Positions 44,453 to 54,294 are shown, counted from the first letter of the stretch. The stretch is 64,000 bases of DNA from CBDBBY01 sp965205055 (GCA_965205055.1 OZ242030.1:1364001-1428000), one strand, 5' to 3'. Notes: generated from the sequence alone by a model not told the origin. Numbers and translations: made by a program.

Positions 44453-45136
44453 CAAGATCTGATCGAGATCCGCCGGGCGGTCCGCCGGGACAAGCGGCCG
44501 CTCCGGAGCGCCGACGAGGCGGCCCTGGACGGATTCTACGTCATCCAGACCAACGTGCCGGAAAAGCGGATGTCCGCCGCCGCCGTCGTCGAAACCTGCA
44601 AGAGATTGGGCCGGGTCGAGAGGGCGTTCCGGACGATGAAGGCGTCCGACCTCCAGGTCCGGCCGATCCGCCACCGCCGCGAGCCGCGGGTCCGCGCCCA
44701 CCTTCTGATCTGCATGCTCGCGTACTATGTCGAAAAGCACATGCGCGAAGCGCTCGCCCCGATGCTGTTCGACGACGAGCACGGCCCGGTCCGGGACTCG
44801 CCCGTCGCCAAGGCCGAGCGCTTGCCGCAGGCCAGGCGGAAGGCGGCCTCGAAACGCACGAGCCCGGGCGAGGACGTCCACGACTTCCGGGGACTGCTCG
44901 CGCAACTCGGAACGCCCGCGATGAACCGGATCGAGCCCTCGGGGCCGGGAAAGCCGGGATTCGACGTTCCCGCCTCGCCGACACCGATCCAAGCGCAGGC
45001 GCTGAAGCTGCTGAATGCGGAGATCCCCATGCGGTAGCCCCTCCCGAAGCAGCGTGTCCAGTGGACGCACAGCCGGAATCCACAAAATATTCCGGAAATT
45101 CAAAGAGTTGTTCAAAACATCCCCAAGGAACTTCCG
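44453..45136 (+). mobile_element. Relic of the IS1634-type element (3' part of transposase and right end)
   Basis: The plus strand encodes the last third of the transposase from DLIEIRRAVRRDKRPLRSAD to KLLNAEIPMR with stop at 45037, nearly identical to the intact copy. An in-frame deletion of about 40 codons joins RSAD directly to EAALDG. The right end, including the non-coding GTGTCCAGTGGACGCACAGC block and terminal GGAACTTCCG, is kept to 45136. The 5' half and left end are missing. High similarity to the intact copy suggests a relatively recent deletion. Confidence 0.82.
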
Positions 45137-45240
45137 ATTAAAGCGATGGTCAATTTTTTATTGACATTGCATTTTCAATAATCCATATAGAAATTGTCGG
45201 GTGCCCTTGATGGGCTTGATATGGTTCGCCCAGCCTGACG

Positions 45241-46080
45241 TCACTCTCCATCCGATTGTATGAGCGGTCTCGTCGCCTTCTGTGTCAATTTGACAAGCGG
45301 CGATTGGTTTGGCCAAACCTTCAAACCGTTGAGAGCATCACTATTGAGCCGCCGATAAAAATTCGGCAGCACTCTTCTGAAATACGGGTAACTGAAGTCC
45401 TCGTCCTTGAAAACGCGATAGACGTTGTAGGCAAGCAAATCTGCAAGCTGGACGCCGTTTGATAGTTCGCTGCGCGTGAAGAACGGATATTCGACGATCG
45501 CCGGAAAGTTCATGTTCTGGTTGCCGACCCGCTGAAACAAGGCATGTTTCATCGCGACGACACGGTTGAGTTGCCTGCTTGTGTCGTCCATTACGATCAG
45601 CGCGCGATGCCTCGGGTGATATTCTCTCATGTAGTGCTGTATTCTTTCCAGCAGAAACTCGTAAGCCGTCGTGTGAAGAGTCTCGTGGGTAACGGAAGAG
45701 TTGAGATACCGCTTGTCGATTACGCTGGACATGATCACCGTATGGCGCTCGGCGACCTGACGGAAATAGGCTTCGGTGAGACTGGTCATGTCGTCTCGAT
45801 CCAGTGCGTGGAGGAACGGGCTTCGCTTCTCGCGTTCGGTGCGTACGCGCACCCAATTTGACTTGACCTCGCAATCCGCCAGTTCGAAACGGCCCTTGCC
45901 ATCTCGTTCCAAGTCGTCCGCCAGCACAAGCTTCAAACCGGAAATTGCGGATTCGAATGGCTGCCACTAGCCTTCATACATCCCCACTGCGAGAAGTACA
46001 TAAAGATGATCCTTCGGCTTCTCCGCCGTACCGGGCGACGGGTCACGGGATCCCGATTCATCAAAATAGAAGAAATACAA
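45241..46080 (-). pseudogene. DUF3800 family protein interrupted by an amber stop
   Basis: Reading from TTG 46080, the minus strand encodes the DUF3800 signature LYFFYFDESGSRDPSPGTAE, then DHLYVLLAVGMYEG. It then meets a TAG at 45969-45967 and continues in the same frame as WQPFESAISGLKLVLADDLE through 230 further codons to 45241. The downstream part keeps the RNase H-like pattern (RALIVMDDTSRQLN; then FFTRSELSNGVQLADLLAYN), with the ...QLADLLAY helix typical of the family. Apart from the single stop the gene looks complete, so the mutation is recent or the stop is read through. DUF3800 proteins are often encoded in defence or mobile regions. Confidence 0.8.
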
Positions 46081-46999
46081 TTGTCACACCATTGCGATTG
46101 TTAGTAACCCGGCAGGCAGTTCAAGATGTTGTGCTTCAATCACTTGCACCCGGTCGGTAAACTGATTTTTTCTTTCGGAAGTCAACCTCTCCAAACAAAA
46201 TGGGTGCGTCCCATTTGGCGTGAAACATCTCTATCCTCGGGCACATTTCATCCGCTCCCCAGCTGTGCCGGGGTTGAACGGCGTCTGCGGGCGGCCCCCG
46301 TTTTGGCCCGCTGGCAGTCCCGTTGCGGGGGTGCGGCTTGCGTCAGGCCGGTTGTGTTTCCGCCTGTCCGGCAGCCGGGTGTTCGGAGCCGGAGTCCCTC
46401 ATCTGTTGTGTGCCGATAAGTCCGCAGATTCGGTCGGGCATGTCAAATGCCCGAGGCGCTGCCCGCCGCGCAGGGATGGACAGACTTCATGGTGTTCGGC
46501 TCTTGTCTTCAAGGGCCAAAGGGGGAAGCGGAGGAATGCCGCCGCGTCCGGGACAGTTTTGAAGCGGGAACTGAGTCATCGAAAATCAGACTTCCGCTTT
46601 GCCCGCTTCCGCCGCGCATCATCCATGATCCGGAAGGAAATCACCGCCCGGAGCGCGAGGATGCCCCATAACCCGTTTCATGGTCGGGGGCGGGCGTTCA
46701 AAGGCCGATCATGTAGTTTCTTGGGATTGGGCCGCGGAAATGTGGACAGTCCGTGCCGTCGCTCCCGACTGGCGAACGGAAATGCGCCATCTCCGTCCTG
46801 CGATCGCTGCCCGAGCATTTCCGAGGTATGAACAGAAGACGAACTTAGAAGAAACTCTGCGCCATCCTGAGACAAAAGTCAGACCCGGCGAATGCGCAAA
46901 CGAACTCGCAGACTCAGGATGGTCCGCGGTTCAAAACAAGCGAGATCATCTCCAGCCGAGGCTTGCCAGCGACGCCTAATGTTCAAATGAATCCAATGG
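46081..46999. other. About 0.9 kb without a supportable gene
   Basis: A long plus-strand frame (46220-46831) is rich in Arg, Ser, Cys and Pro with no family resemblance and is probably spurious. Two recurring pieces mark this as element debris: GGGTGCGTCCCATTT at 46202-46216 (within an AAATGGG/CCCATTT palindrome) and the 44-base repeat at 46683-46726 shared with 27353-27396. Confidence 0.4.
46683..46726 (+). repeat. Dispersed 44-bp repeat, copy shared with 27353-27396
   Basis: GTCGGGGGCGGGCG, then CAAAGGCCGATCATGTAG and TTCTTGGGA, align with the complement of 27396-27353 at roughly 80% identity by eye. Flanks do not match, so this looks like a conserved element terminus. Confidence 0.45.
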
Positions 47000-48214
47000 T
47001 CAAAGGGAGGAAGTCTCCTTGCGCGCATAAACGACGAACAGCGCCAATGCCAACATCGCCAAAAGCATCGCCACCAAGAACGGCGACCCCGGCAGATGCG
47101 CAGGCGCATCGGGTCCGGTGAAATAGTAGAATGTCTGCGTCATCAATATCGGCGAAATTATGAAACCCAGAGAGGTTACGCTCGACCAGACCCCCTGGAG
47201 CTCGCCCTGCTGATTGTCGAAGGCCGTTCGGGCCGCGATGCTTTGCAGCGCTGGAAGCGCAATTCCGCTAAGTGCGGAAATGAATATCATGGTGAATGCC
47301 ATCCAAGTCTCGTTGGCGAAGCCGAACCCAAGAAAACCCACGATTTCAAAAAACAGGCCTAGAACGACAGTTTGCCATTCAGTCAGATAGCGAAGCACGC
47401 GCCGGATGAGCCAACCCTGCACGAAGGCTATGGCGATGCCGTAAGCGGCGAGCGACACGCCGATCATGCGAGGCTCCCACCCGAATGCCTCCACCCCGTA
47501 AAAGGACCATACCGCAGGGTAAACGGAACCCGCGATCTGAAGAAACAGGAGCACGACCAAGAGGTTTTTCAAGCCGGGGAGCTTGCCCATCTGAATCAAT
47601 GCTCCCAGCGGGTTGGCGCGCTTCCACTCGAATTTCCGCCGTATCTTGTCTGTCACCGTTTCGGGCAGGACGAAGTAGCCGAGCAGCATGTTCGCGAATG
47701 AAATCGCGGCCGCAGCAAAAAACGGCGCGCGCGTCCCGAATTCAGCGAAAACCGCGCCGAACAACGGACCAAGTATGAATCCAACACCGAATGCGGCGCC
47801 TATCAACCCGAAGTTCTGCGCCTTTTCCGAAGGTTTCGAAATATCCGAAATGAATGCCGCCGCGGTCGCCGGCGTCGAGGCCGTGATCCCTCCGATTATC
47901 CGGCCTACGAAAAGTATCCACATCGCGTTCGCGACTCCCATCAGCAGGTAGTCGAGCGACATGAGCAGAAGAGCCAAAAGGAGCACCGGGCGGCGGCCGA
48001 ATCGATCGGACAGGTTGCCGACTGTCGGACCGCACAAGAACTGCATGACCGCGAAGGCCGTCGCGAGTATCCCGCCCCATACGGCGGCTTCGCCCAGCGT
48101 GCCCCCGCCAACCTCGATCAAGAGGTCGGGCATCACCGGAACGATGATCCCGATCCCGATTGCGTCTATGGCGACGGTGCAGAGAATGAAGAACAGCGGC
48201 AGACGCTTATTCAT
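47000..48214 (-). CDS. MFS transporter, DHA1/TetA-like drug exporter
   Basis: This 404-residue permease has 12 predicted membrane helices. It has the DHA1 start RLPLFFILCTVAIDAIGIGI, motif A in loop 2-3 (GNLSDRFGRRPVLLLA), and motif C-like GAAFGVGFILGPLFGA in helix 5, a hallmark of proton-driven antiporters of the tetracycline-efflux group. The start ATG 48214 was chosen just before helix 1; the in-frame upstream extension is not membrane-like. No TetR gene is adjacent. The substrate is unknown. Confidence 0.87.
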   Translation of the reverse strand: MNKRLPLFFILCTVAIDAIGIGIIVPVMPDLLIEVGGGTLGEAAVWGGILATAFAVMQFLCGPTVGNLSDRFGRRPVLLLALLLMSLDYLLMGVANAMWILFVGRIIGGITASTPATAAAFISDISKPSEKAQNFGLIGAAFGVGFILGPLFGAVFAEFGTRAPFFAAAAISFANMLLGYFVLPETVTDKIRRKFEWKRANPLGALIQMGKLPGLKNLLVVLLFLQIAGSVYPAVWSFYGVEAFGWEPRMIGVSLAAYGIAIAFVQGWLIRRVLRYLTEWQTVVLGLFFEIVGFLGFGFANETWMAFTMIFISALSGIALPALQSIAARTAFDNQQGELQGVWSSVTSLGFIISPILMTQTFYYFTGPDAPAHLPGSPFLVAMLLAMLALALFVVYARKETSSL

Positions 48215-48493
48215 TTTGCGAGGAACTCCGCTTCGACCTGAAGGCCACGGGCTAATGCGCCTTTGGCTCGAAAGATTCAAGTTTCGCCAACGGCTGCTTT
48301 CGGGAATACGATCAGCTGTACGCAAGAAGCAATTTCGCTGGCCCGGCGACGAATCAAGGCAAATCGCCCCATCCGGGATGTTCAGGCGCCAGCGGATCTG
48401 AAGCCGGCGCGGATATGCCGCTGCGAAGCAGGGGATTACAAACTTGGAACGATGCGCGCCACTGCGACGCAACTTTGGCGCCGCCCCGACGAA

Positions 48494-49687
48494 TCAGTAG
48501 TCTACGGGTTTTTCTTGCATTTCGAGATGCAGTCGAGTCCCCGAATAAGGATGCTCCCGGGCCAGATTTTCGTCGAATTCTATTCCCAATCCAGGCCCGC
48601 TCGGCGGAACGATGTAGCCGTTTTCCCAGCTGATCGTATTGCCTGTGAGTTCCAAATGGAATTCGCCGCCGGTTTGGATCGTCTCGACGATGAGCGCATT
48701 CGGAAGCGTCGCCGCCAACTGGATGTTGGCAGCCCATTCGACCGGTCCCGCATACAGATGCGGTGCGACTTGAGCATTGAACGCCTCCGCCATTCCAGCG
48801 ATTTTCTTGGTTTCCAAAATGCCGCCTGACCGACCTGTCGCGGGTTGAAGAATCGCTGCCGCGCCGTGCCTCAGCACCGCGCCGAATTCGGATTTTGTTG
48901 TAAGCCGCTCACCCGTCGCGACCGGAATTCTGACCGCCCGCGCAACCGCGGCCATATCGCCGATGTTGTCCGGCGGGACAGGCTCTTCGAACCAGAGCGG
49001 ATCGTACGGTTCTATCCGTCTGGCCAATCGAATGGCTCCGCCCGAACTGAACTGCCCGTGCGTTCCGAATAGAATGTCCGCGCGCGAGCCCACGGCCTCG
49101 CGGATCATTCTGCAGAAATCGGCCGACCGCTCGATATCGGTCATGGACGGCTGGTGGCCTCCGCGAATCGTATATGGGCCGGCAGGATCGAATTTCACCG
49201 CCGTAAACCCGTCGTCGACCATTTCTGAAGCACATTCGGCTGCCGCCGCGGGATCGCTCCAGAACGTCTCCGCATTCTGGTCCGGCTTGGGATAAAGGTA
49301 TGAATAGGATCGCAGTCGCGGATTTACCAACCCTCCGAGCAGCGCGTGTACCGGCCTGTCGCGCGCCTTTCCGATTATGTCCCAGCATGCGATTTCCAAT
49401 CCTGAAAAAGCCCCCATCACCGTCGGGTCGGGACGCTGCGAGAATCCCGACGAATACGCCCTGCGGAACATCAACTCGATATTCTCTGGATTTTCTCCCA
49501 GCATGTGCCGTTCGAAGACGTCGCGGACAACAGCAGCCATCGCCTCCGGACCGACGCTCGCGGCGTAAACTTCCCCGTATCCGACGGTTCCGTCGTTCGC
49601 GGAGACCTTGACAATCGTCCAGTAGCGTCCGCCCCAGCAATCGCTCGGCGGCTCGACGAAGAAAATTTCGAGATCATTCAGTCGCAT
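48494..49687 (-). CDS. Mandelate racemase/muconate lactonizing enzyme family (enolase superfamily)
   Basis: This 397-residue enolase-superfamily enzyme probably dehydrates an acid sugar. The capping domain includes GYGEVYAASVGPEAMAAVVR. The barrel shows FTAVKFDPAGPYT on strand 2, LFGTHGQFSSG on strand 3, LWFEEPVPPDN on strand 4, ATGERLTTKSEF on strand 5, and VAPHLYAGPVEWAAN with the base-region histidine. The set resembles galactonate/mannonate dehydratase relatives. It begins 13 bases after the alcohol dehydrogenase stop and is likely co-transcribed with it. An upstream ATG at 49729 would overlap that gene and is less likely. Confidence 0.85.
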   Translation of the reverse strand: MRLNDLEIFFVEPPSDCWGGRYWTIVKVSANDGTVGYGEVYAASVGPEAMAAVVRDVFERHMLGENPENIELMFRRAYSSGFSQRPDPTVMGAFSGLEIACWDIIGKARDRPVHALLGGLVNPRLRSYSYLYPKPDQNAETFWSDPAAAAECASEMVDDGFTAVKFDPAGPYTIRGGHQPSMTDIERSADFCRMIREAVGSRADILFGTHGQFSSGGAIRLARRIEPYDPLWFEEPVPPDNIGDMAAVARAVRIPVATGERLTTKSEFGAVLRHGAAAILQPATGRSGGILETKKIAGMAEAFNAQVAPHLYAGPVEWAANIQLAATLPNALIVETIQTGGEFHLELTGNTISWENGYIVPPSGPGLGIEFDENLAREHPYSGTRLHLEMQEKPVDY

Positions 49688-49700
49688 TGGAATGTCAGAT

Positions 49701-50777
49701 TCAGAATACGACGACATTGCGTCGCGCATTTCCGGCGACGGTATCGCTTATGGCCTCGTTTATCGCGCTGAACGGATATTCCTTGGTGACCAGCTCGTCG
49801 AGTTTCAGACTCCCCTGCCGGTAGTGTTCGAGCAGATAGGGAATATCCCGTTCAAGCGTGGTGTCGCCCATGTAGGACCCCAGCAATCCTTGGCTCATGT
49901 ACGCGACGTTGAGCGGCTCGAACGAGAGTTTCGATCCTGCGGACGGCATTCCGACCATGACCAGAATTCCGCCTCGCGCGAGCGCTCTCAGCCCCAATTC
50001 ATAGGCTTGCGCCGATCCGACAGCGACTATCGCATAATCGACTCCTCGACCGCCCGTAAGCTCCTTGATCTGCCTGTGCGGCTTTTCCGAGCCGGCCGAA
50101 ACAGTATGGGTCGCGCCGAATTCTCTAGCGCCCGCAAGTTTTTCGTCCGACAAATCAGCTGCGATTATGCGGGATGCGCCGCAGAGCCGCGCGCCTTGAA
50201 CCGCGTTCAACCCGACGCCGCCGACGCCGATCACGCAAACGCTTGAGCCCGGCTCGATCCTGGCCGTGTTGACTGCCGACCCGACGCCCGTGATGACGCC
50301 GCACGAAAGCAAGCAGGCCGATGACGCAGGAATTGAGTCCGGGATGCCGACTATCTGCGACTGGTGCACTACGACGCGTTCGGCGAATGCCCCGGTGCGC
50401 AGTCCTTGGCTCAAGGGGGCGCCGTCCGGCAAGCTCAAAGGACCCGCCAACGTATCGGTCTCCTCCTCGCAACGCGAAGGCCGGCCGGAATGGCAATTCC
50501 CGCACGATCCGCAGGAGCGAAGCAGCGTGACCAGAACCGTGTCTCCGTTCCTGAACCTTTCGACGCCTGCACCCGTCGCGCGAATTCTTCCGACGGCTTC
50601 ATGACCGTAGACGGCCGGAAGCGGCCCGCCCCATGCTCCTTCAATGTAATGAATGTCGGAGTGGCATATCGCGCAGGCAGAGATTTCAACTTCCACCTCG
50701 CCGGCCTCGGGCGGACGCAAACGAACTTCTTCAATCACCAGCGGTTCGGAGAAATTCCTGCAGACGGCAGCGAGCAT
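49701..50777 (-). CDS. Zinc-dependent alcohol dehydrogenase (MDR family)
   Basis: This 358-residue NAD-dependent MDR oxidoreductase has catalytic-zinc ligands in CAICHSDIHY and GHEAVGRI. The structural-zinc cysteine cluster is CGSCGNCHSGRPSRC, and the Rossmann motif is VCVIGVGGVGLNAVQGAR near residue 180. The last third follows the class III/benzyl-alcohol type pattern. It is the first gene of a two-gene unit with the enolase-superfamily enzyme, together suggesting oxidation and dehydration of a sugar or sugar-acid derivative. Confidence 0.88.
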   Translation of the reverse strand: MLAAVCRNFSEPLVIEEVRLRPPEAGEVEVEISACAICHSDIHYIEGAWGGPLPAVYGHEAVGRIRATGAGVERFRNGDTVLVTLLRSCGSCGNCHSGRPSRCEEETDTLAGPLSLPDGAPLSQGLRTGAFAERVVVHQSQIVGIPDSIPASSACLLSCGVITGVGSAVNTARIEPGSSVCVIGVGGVGLNAVQGARLCGASRIIAADLSDEKLAGAREFGATHTVSAGSEKPHRQIKELTGGRGVDYAIVAVGSAQAYELGLRALARGGILVMVGMPSAGSKLSFEPLNVAYMSQGLLGSYMGDTTLERDIPYLLEHYRQGSLKLDELVTKEYPFSAINEAISDTVAGNARRNVVVF

Positions 50778-51529
50778 CTTGGCGCACCTTTCGATTCAGT
50801 TGCAGAATGCCGACGAATCGGCTGCGATGAGATTCATCTGAACTATTTGCCAGACTTGAACAATACGATTGTCCAATCTGAACGTGGTTCCTGCGTGAAT
50901 TTTCGCGATGTCGCCGATCATGTTCTCCCGATGACCGCTGAAACAGCGAACGCATTTGGATCCTCTGTACGCTTGGGAACCGCATTGCCCAAATGGCTTG
51001 TGTAATCTTTGATCGAAGTGATTTGCTGTCAATATGAAGCAATGATCCCCGTCATCGGAGTAAGATGAAAAGCCAAATCTGACCTTTGAAGCGGTCTCCT
51101 ACTTTCACCGTCCGCATTTCGGCGGCGGTTGAGCGCTGGCTCTTCAGCCAAGTCAAACCGCTTGGTCGCATATCGTCCCTTCGAGGCCATCGAAACCCAA
51201 ACAAGCCTGCCGCCTGCAAAATGGTCGAAACCAAGCCCAGCCGACCCGCGAAGCCTTTTTAGTCGCACTCTCAATCAACCGAGCCACGGCATCCGCTGGC
51301 TTGCGGAGTCGGTCCGCTTGCGCCTCGGTGCGAGTTTGCGTGGAATGCACCGGCGACCGAAGCGCGGGCGCGACGGACGACCGCCGATCCCAGATCGGTC
51401 TTTCATGATTGGGCAGCGAATTCTGGATCAAGCCCGCTTTGACCAATGCTGCAGTTGGAGCCAATGGGTGCAATATGTCGATAAACGCCATTGGATCGAG
51501 CGGCTTGTCGCTTTGTATGCAAGCATTCC
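50778..51529. other. Intergenic, about 750 bases, no confident gene
   Basis: Frames here (for example 51491-51153 minus) are Arg/Ala/Ser-rich and match no family. The stretch separates the alcohol dehydrogenase promoter from the 3' end of the second Liv-type operon and marks the left edge of the differently composed 51.5-60.4 kb block. Confidence 0.4.
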
Positions 51530-52417
51530 CTACGATCTGCTTGCTGTCGTCGCCGGTAGCAGCCCGTTGGGGCGAATAAGCAGTGCAACGATGACTGAGG
51601 CCAGCACCAAGGCATCGTGGTACGGCGCGAGATCATCTGGCAGAAAAGCCTGCAACAGCACTTCAACCGCACCAATCACGAAGCCGCCGAGAACCGCGCC
51701 GCCGAGGCTTCCAAGGCCGCCAAGCACCGTGGCTATGAACGCCTTGAGCAGCGGGAAGAACCCCATCATCGGATCAACGGAGCCGCGTTGCGCAGTCCAG
51801 ATCACGGCCGCCACTCCGGCCAACAAACCCGAAAGGGCAAAGGCCACGGCCACGACGCGGTTCGCTTTCACTCCTAAAAGCTTCAACATCTCGATGTCCT
51901 CGGCCGCCGCGCGCATCGCCATGCCGATCATTGTGCGGCGCAGGATGTATGTTAAGCCGCCCAAAGATAGTAGCGTCACGACGATAGATATGGTCGGGGC
52001 AATGCCGATGGTAGTCGATCCCACCTGATAGGTGCCTGACCAGGAAGACGGGAAAGAGATCGGGACAGGCCGGGCGGAAATGCCGTTTTGAAACATTACC
52101 TTCAGGATTTCAGAGACCGCAAAACTCGTGATCAGAAGCGATACCACATCCGCCCCGCGCATGACGCGAAAGGCTGTGCGTTCCATCGCCATGGCCATAA
52201 AGACCGCCGCCCCCAAACCCACAACAAGCGCGGCTGCGGATGGGAACCCGAAACTCATCGCCAAGAAGATGCCGTAGCCGCCGAAGGTCATGATCTCTCC
52301 GTGGGCAAAATTGATCAGCCGGACGATGGAAAAAACAATCGCTAGCCCAAGGGCCAGCATCGCATAGATGCCGCCGAGGCTGAGTGCGTTGATCGCTTGT
52401 TGCAAAATCAGGTCCAT
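51530..52417 (-). CDS. ABC transporter permease, LivH type
   Basis: This 295-residue inner-membrane permease has the hallmark LGGIYAMLALGLAIVFSIVR, then INFAHGEIMTFGGYG, the coupling region MIGMAMRAAAEDIEMLKLLG, and VLGGLGSLGGAVLGGFVIGA. It is the last gene of a minus-strand operon: binding protein, LivF ATPase, LivH permease, with the LivM-LivG fusion and an isochorismatase-like gene upstream. Four bases separate it from the ATPase. Confidence 0.9.
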   Translation of the reverse strand: MDLILQQAINALSLGGIYAMLALGLAIVFSIVRLINFAHGEIMTFGGYGIFLAMSFGFPSAAALVVGLGAAVFMAMAMERTAFRVMRGADVVSLLITSFAVSEILKVMFQNGISARPVPISFPSSWSGTYQVGSTTIGIAPTISIVVTLLSLGGLTYILRRTMIGMAMRAAAEDIEMLKLLGVKANRVVAVAFALSGLLAGVAAVIWTAQRGSVDPMMGFFPLLKAFIATVLGGLGSLGGAVLGGFVIGAVEVLLQAFLPDDLAPYHDALVLASVIVALLIRPNGLLPATTASRS

Positions 52418-52420
52418 CGC

Positions 52421-53143
52421 TCACGCTGCCAGATAGGCCGCGCGTAGCACAGCGTTGTGTGCAAGCTCGTCCGGTGTGCCTGATGCTACAACCTCGCCAT
52501 TGGCTAGAACGACAGCATGGTCGCAAATATCCAATGCAAGTACCGCGTTCTGTTCGACGAGAAGAATCGAAATCCCCTCAGCCCGGAGTTCGTCAAACAG
52601 CTCGAAGATCTGATCCACCACCTGTGGTGCCAGACCGAGCGATGGTTCGTCCATCAAGAGCAGTTTTGGCCTGCTCATCAAGGCGCGCGCCACAGCCAGC
52701 ATCTGCTGCTCACCGCCCGAGAGCAGTCCGGCCATTTGGCGTCGGCGCTCGGCCAGAATGGGAAACCGCGCCTTCATCTGTTCGGCACGCTCTCTTGCCA
52801 GCATCCGTTTATTTAGAACGGAGCCCGCGAGCATCAGATTCTCCTCCACCGAAAGATGCGCAAAGATGCGCCGCCCTTCTGGCGAGATGCCGACACCTGC
52901 GCGCACGATAGTGTCGGGTGCCGCATTGGTCATATCCATGCCGAAGATGGAAACAGCACCCGAGGCGACGGGCACGGTGCCGGAAATGCCCATGACCGTC
53001 GTGGTCTTGCCTGCTCCATTGGCCCCAAGCAGCGCAGTGACACCGCCCTTGGGGACTTGCAGGTCCACTCCGCGGACGGCCCGGATCGGGCCGTAGCGGA
53101 TCTCAAGCCCCTTGATATCAAGTGCTGTTTCCACCTTGCCCAA
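52421..53143 (-). CDS. ABC transporter ATP-binding protein, LivF type
   Basis: This 240-residue ATPase has Walker A LLGANGAGKTTTVMG near residue 37, signature LLSGGEQQMLAVARALM, Walker B LLLMDEPSLGLAPQ and switch VEQNAVLAL. It follows the binding-protein stop by two bases. It should pair with the ATPase half of the LivM-LivG fusion protein. Confidence 0.92.
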   Translation of the reverse strand: MGKVETALDIKGLEIRYGPIRAVRGVDLQVPKGGVTALLGANGAGKTTTVMGISGTVPVASGAVSIFGMDMTNAAPDTIVRAGVGISPEGRRIFAHLSVEENLMLAGSVLNKRMLARERAEQMKARFPILAERRRQMAGLLSGGEQQMLAVARALMSRPKLLLMDEPSLGLAPQVVDQIFELFDELRAEGISILLVEQNAVLALDICDHAVVLANGEVVASGTPDELAHNAVLRAAYLAA

Positions 53144-53145
53144 GT

Positions 53146-54294
53146 TTACGGCTGAGGCAGAATTGTCGGATCGGCAGACTCGCGCAGAACGAACTCTTTT
53201 TCGCCCGCCCCCGTGATTCGCGCAACCACGACGTCGCGCAGCGGCATACGATCGGTGCCCGCGAAGGTGAAGTTAGACATGATGCCCTCGCCGTCCTTGA
53301 TTTCCGCCATAGCGGCGCTGACAGCAGCCGGATCGGTGCCGGCGGCAGCGACCGCTTGTTCGATCATGTGAGCGATGTCACACCCGTTGACGTAGTAGTT
53401 GTTGTCTGGCTCTGTCCCCGTCGCGGCAGTGAACCGTTTGATGAAATCGGCGTAGGCCGATCCTTCGTCCGGGAACCCGCCAGAGGTATGGACCACGCCT
53501 GCCACCACATCGCCCAAGCCGCGCACGGTCGGCGTGTCAAGCACGTCGCCGCCCATAACCTGCGTGCCGAGACCCGCTCCGCGCAACGCACGGATAAAGG
53601 CCGGGAAGTCCGGCTCCCACGCCCACGTGACGATCAAGTCAGGCGCATCATCGGCATGCTGTATCGTGGTCACAATGGCCGAAAAATCGGGCTGATTCAG
53701 CGAATAGGTGCTTTCACCGACGACCGCGCCGCCAAGGGCACTGAAGACCTCGCCAAAGTATTCCGGTCCGCCAAGTGTGTAAGCGCTGTCCGGCGACTTT
53801 ACCAGCCAGACTTTCTCAAAGCCCTGATCGCGCGCGTATCCGGCAAGCACCGTGGCCTGCTGGTTGTCTGCGGGGTAGCTTCCGAAGACATGCGCACCCA
53901 CTTGGGTCAGCACAGGCGCGGTCCCTGCGAAGGTCATCGTCGGGATGCTGTCAGCCGCTGTGATCTGGGCCGCGGCGATGGTCGGATCTGCATCGGCGGA
54001 GGCAACGATAAACTGCGCCCCCTCGTCAATCATTTCCTGTACGACCTTCACGCCCTCCGCGATATCCGACCGCGTGTCGCGCACGATCAGCTTGACAGGC
54101 GTGTTGCCGTTCAGCCCGCCTGCGGCGTTCATCTCGTCAATGCAAAACTGAAAGCCCGCGTAGGCGGGACCATCATAGGGTGCGAGATAGCCGGACTGAG
54201 CCGACATCACGCCAATTGTGTAATCATCGGCAATCGCGGCGCTGCCGAGTCCGGTCATCGCGGCGATAGTGAACAAAAGTGCTTTGAGTTTCAT
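53146..54294 (-). CDS. Branched-chain amino acid/amide-type ABC substrate-binding protein
   Basis: This 382-residue periplasmic binding protein (Peripla_BP_6) has a Sec signal (LLFTIAAMTGLGSAAIA) with cleavage before DDYTIGVMSAQSGYLAPYDG. Further features are FCIDEMNAAGGLNGNTPVKL, QITAADSIPTMTFAGTAPVL and GYARDQGFEKVWLVKSPD. The start at ATG 54294 has AGAGGA upstream. A 117-base tandem duplication places a second, in-frame copy of the ribosome site, start codon and first five codons at 54411; translation from that copy would add a 39-residue junk leader ahead of the signal peptide. Confidence 0.88.
   Translation of the reverse strand: MKLKALLFTIAAMTGLGSAAIADDYTIGVMSAQSGYLAPYDGPAYAGFQFCIDEMNAAGGLNGNTPVKLIVRDTRSDIAEGVKVVQEMIDEGAQFIVASADADPTIAAAQITAADSIPTMTFAGTAPVLTQVGAHVFGSYPADNQQATVLAGYARDQGFEKVWLVKSPDSAYTLGGPEYFGEVFSALGGAVVGESTYSLNQPDFSAIVTTIQHADDAPDLIVTWAWEPDFPAFIRALRGAGLGTQVMGGDVLDTPTVRGLGDVVAGVVHTSGGFPDEGSAYADFIKRFTAATGTEPDNNYYVNGCDIAHMIEQAVAAAGTDPAAVSAAMAEIKDGEGIMSNFTFAGTDRMPLRDVVVARITGAGEKEFVLRESADPTILPQP

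Noticed and set aside
7838..46080. In-frame TAG codons (LysR, DUF3800) together with an MttB homologue, suggesting pyrrolysine recoding
   Set aside because: The MttB-like gene itself contains no in-frame TAG, no pyl genes or tRNA-Pyl were seen, and other broken genes carry TGA or TAA. Ordinary pseudogenisation explains the pattern better.
46220..46831. 203-codon plus-strand frame as a possible gene
   Set aside because: Composition is atypical (Arg, Ser, Pro, Cys rich), no family resemblance, weak start context, and the region contains repeat debris.
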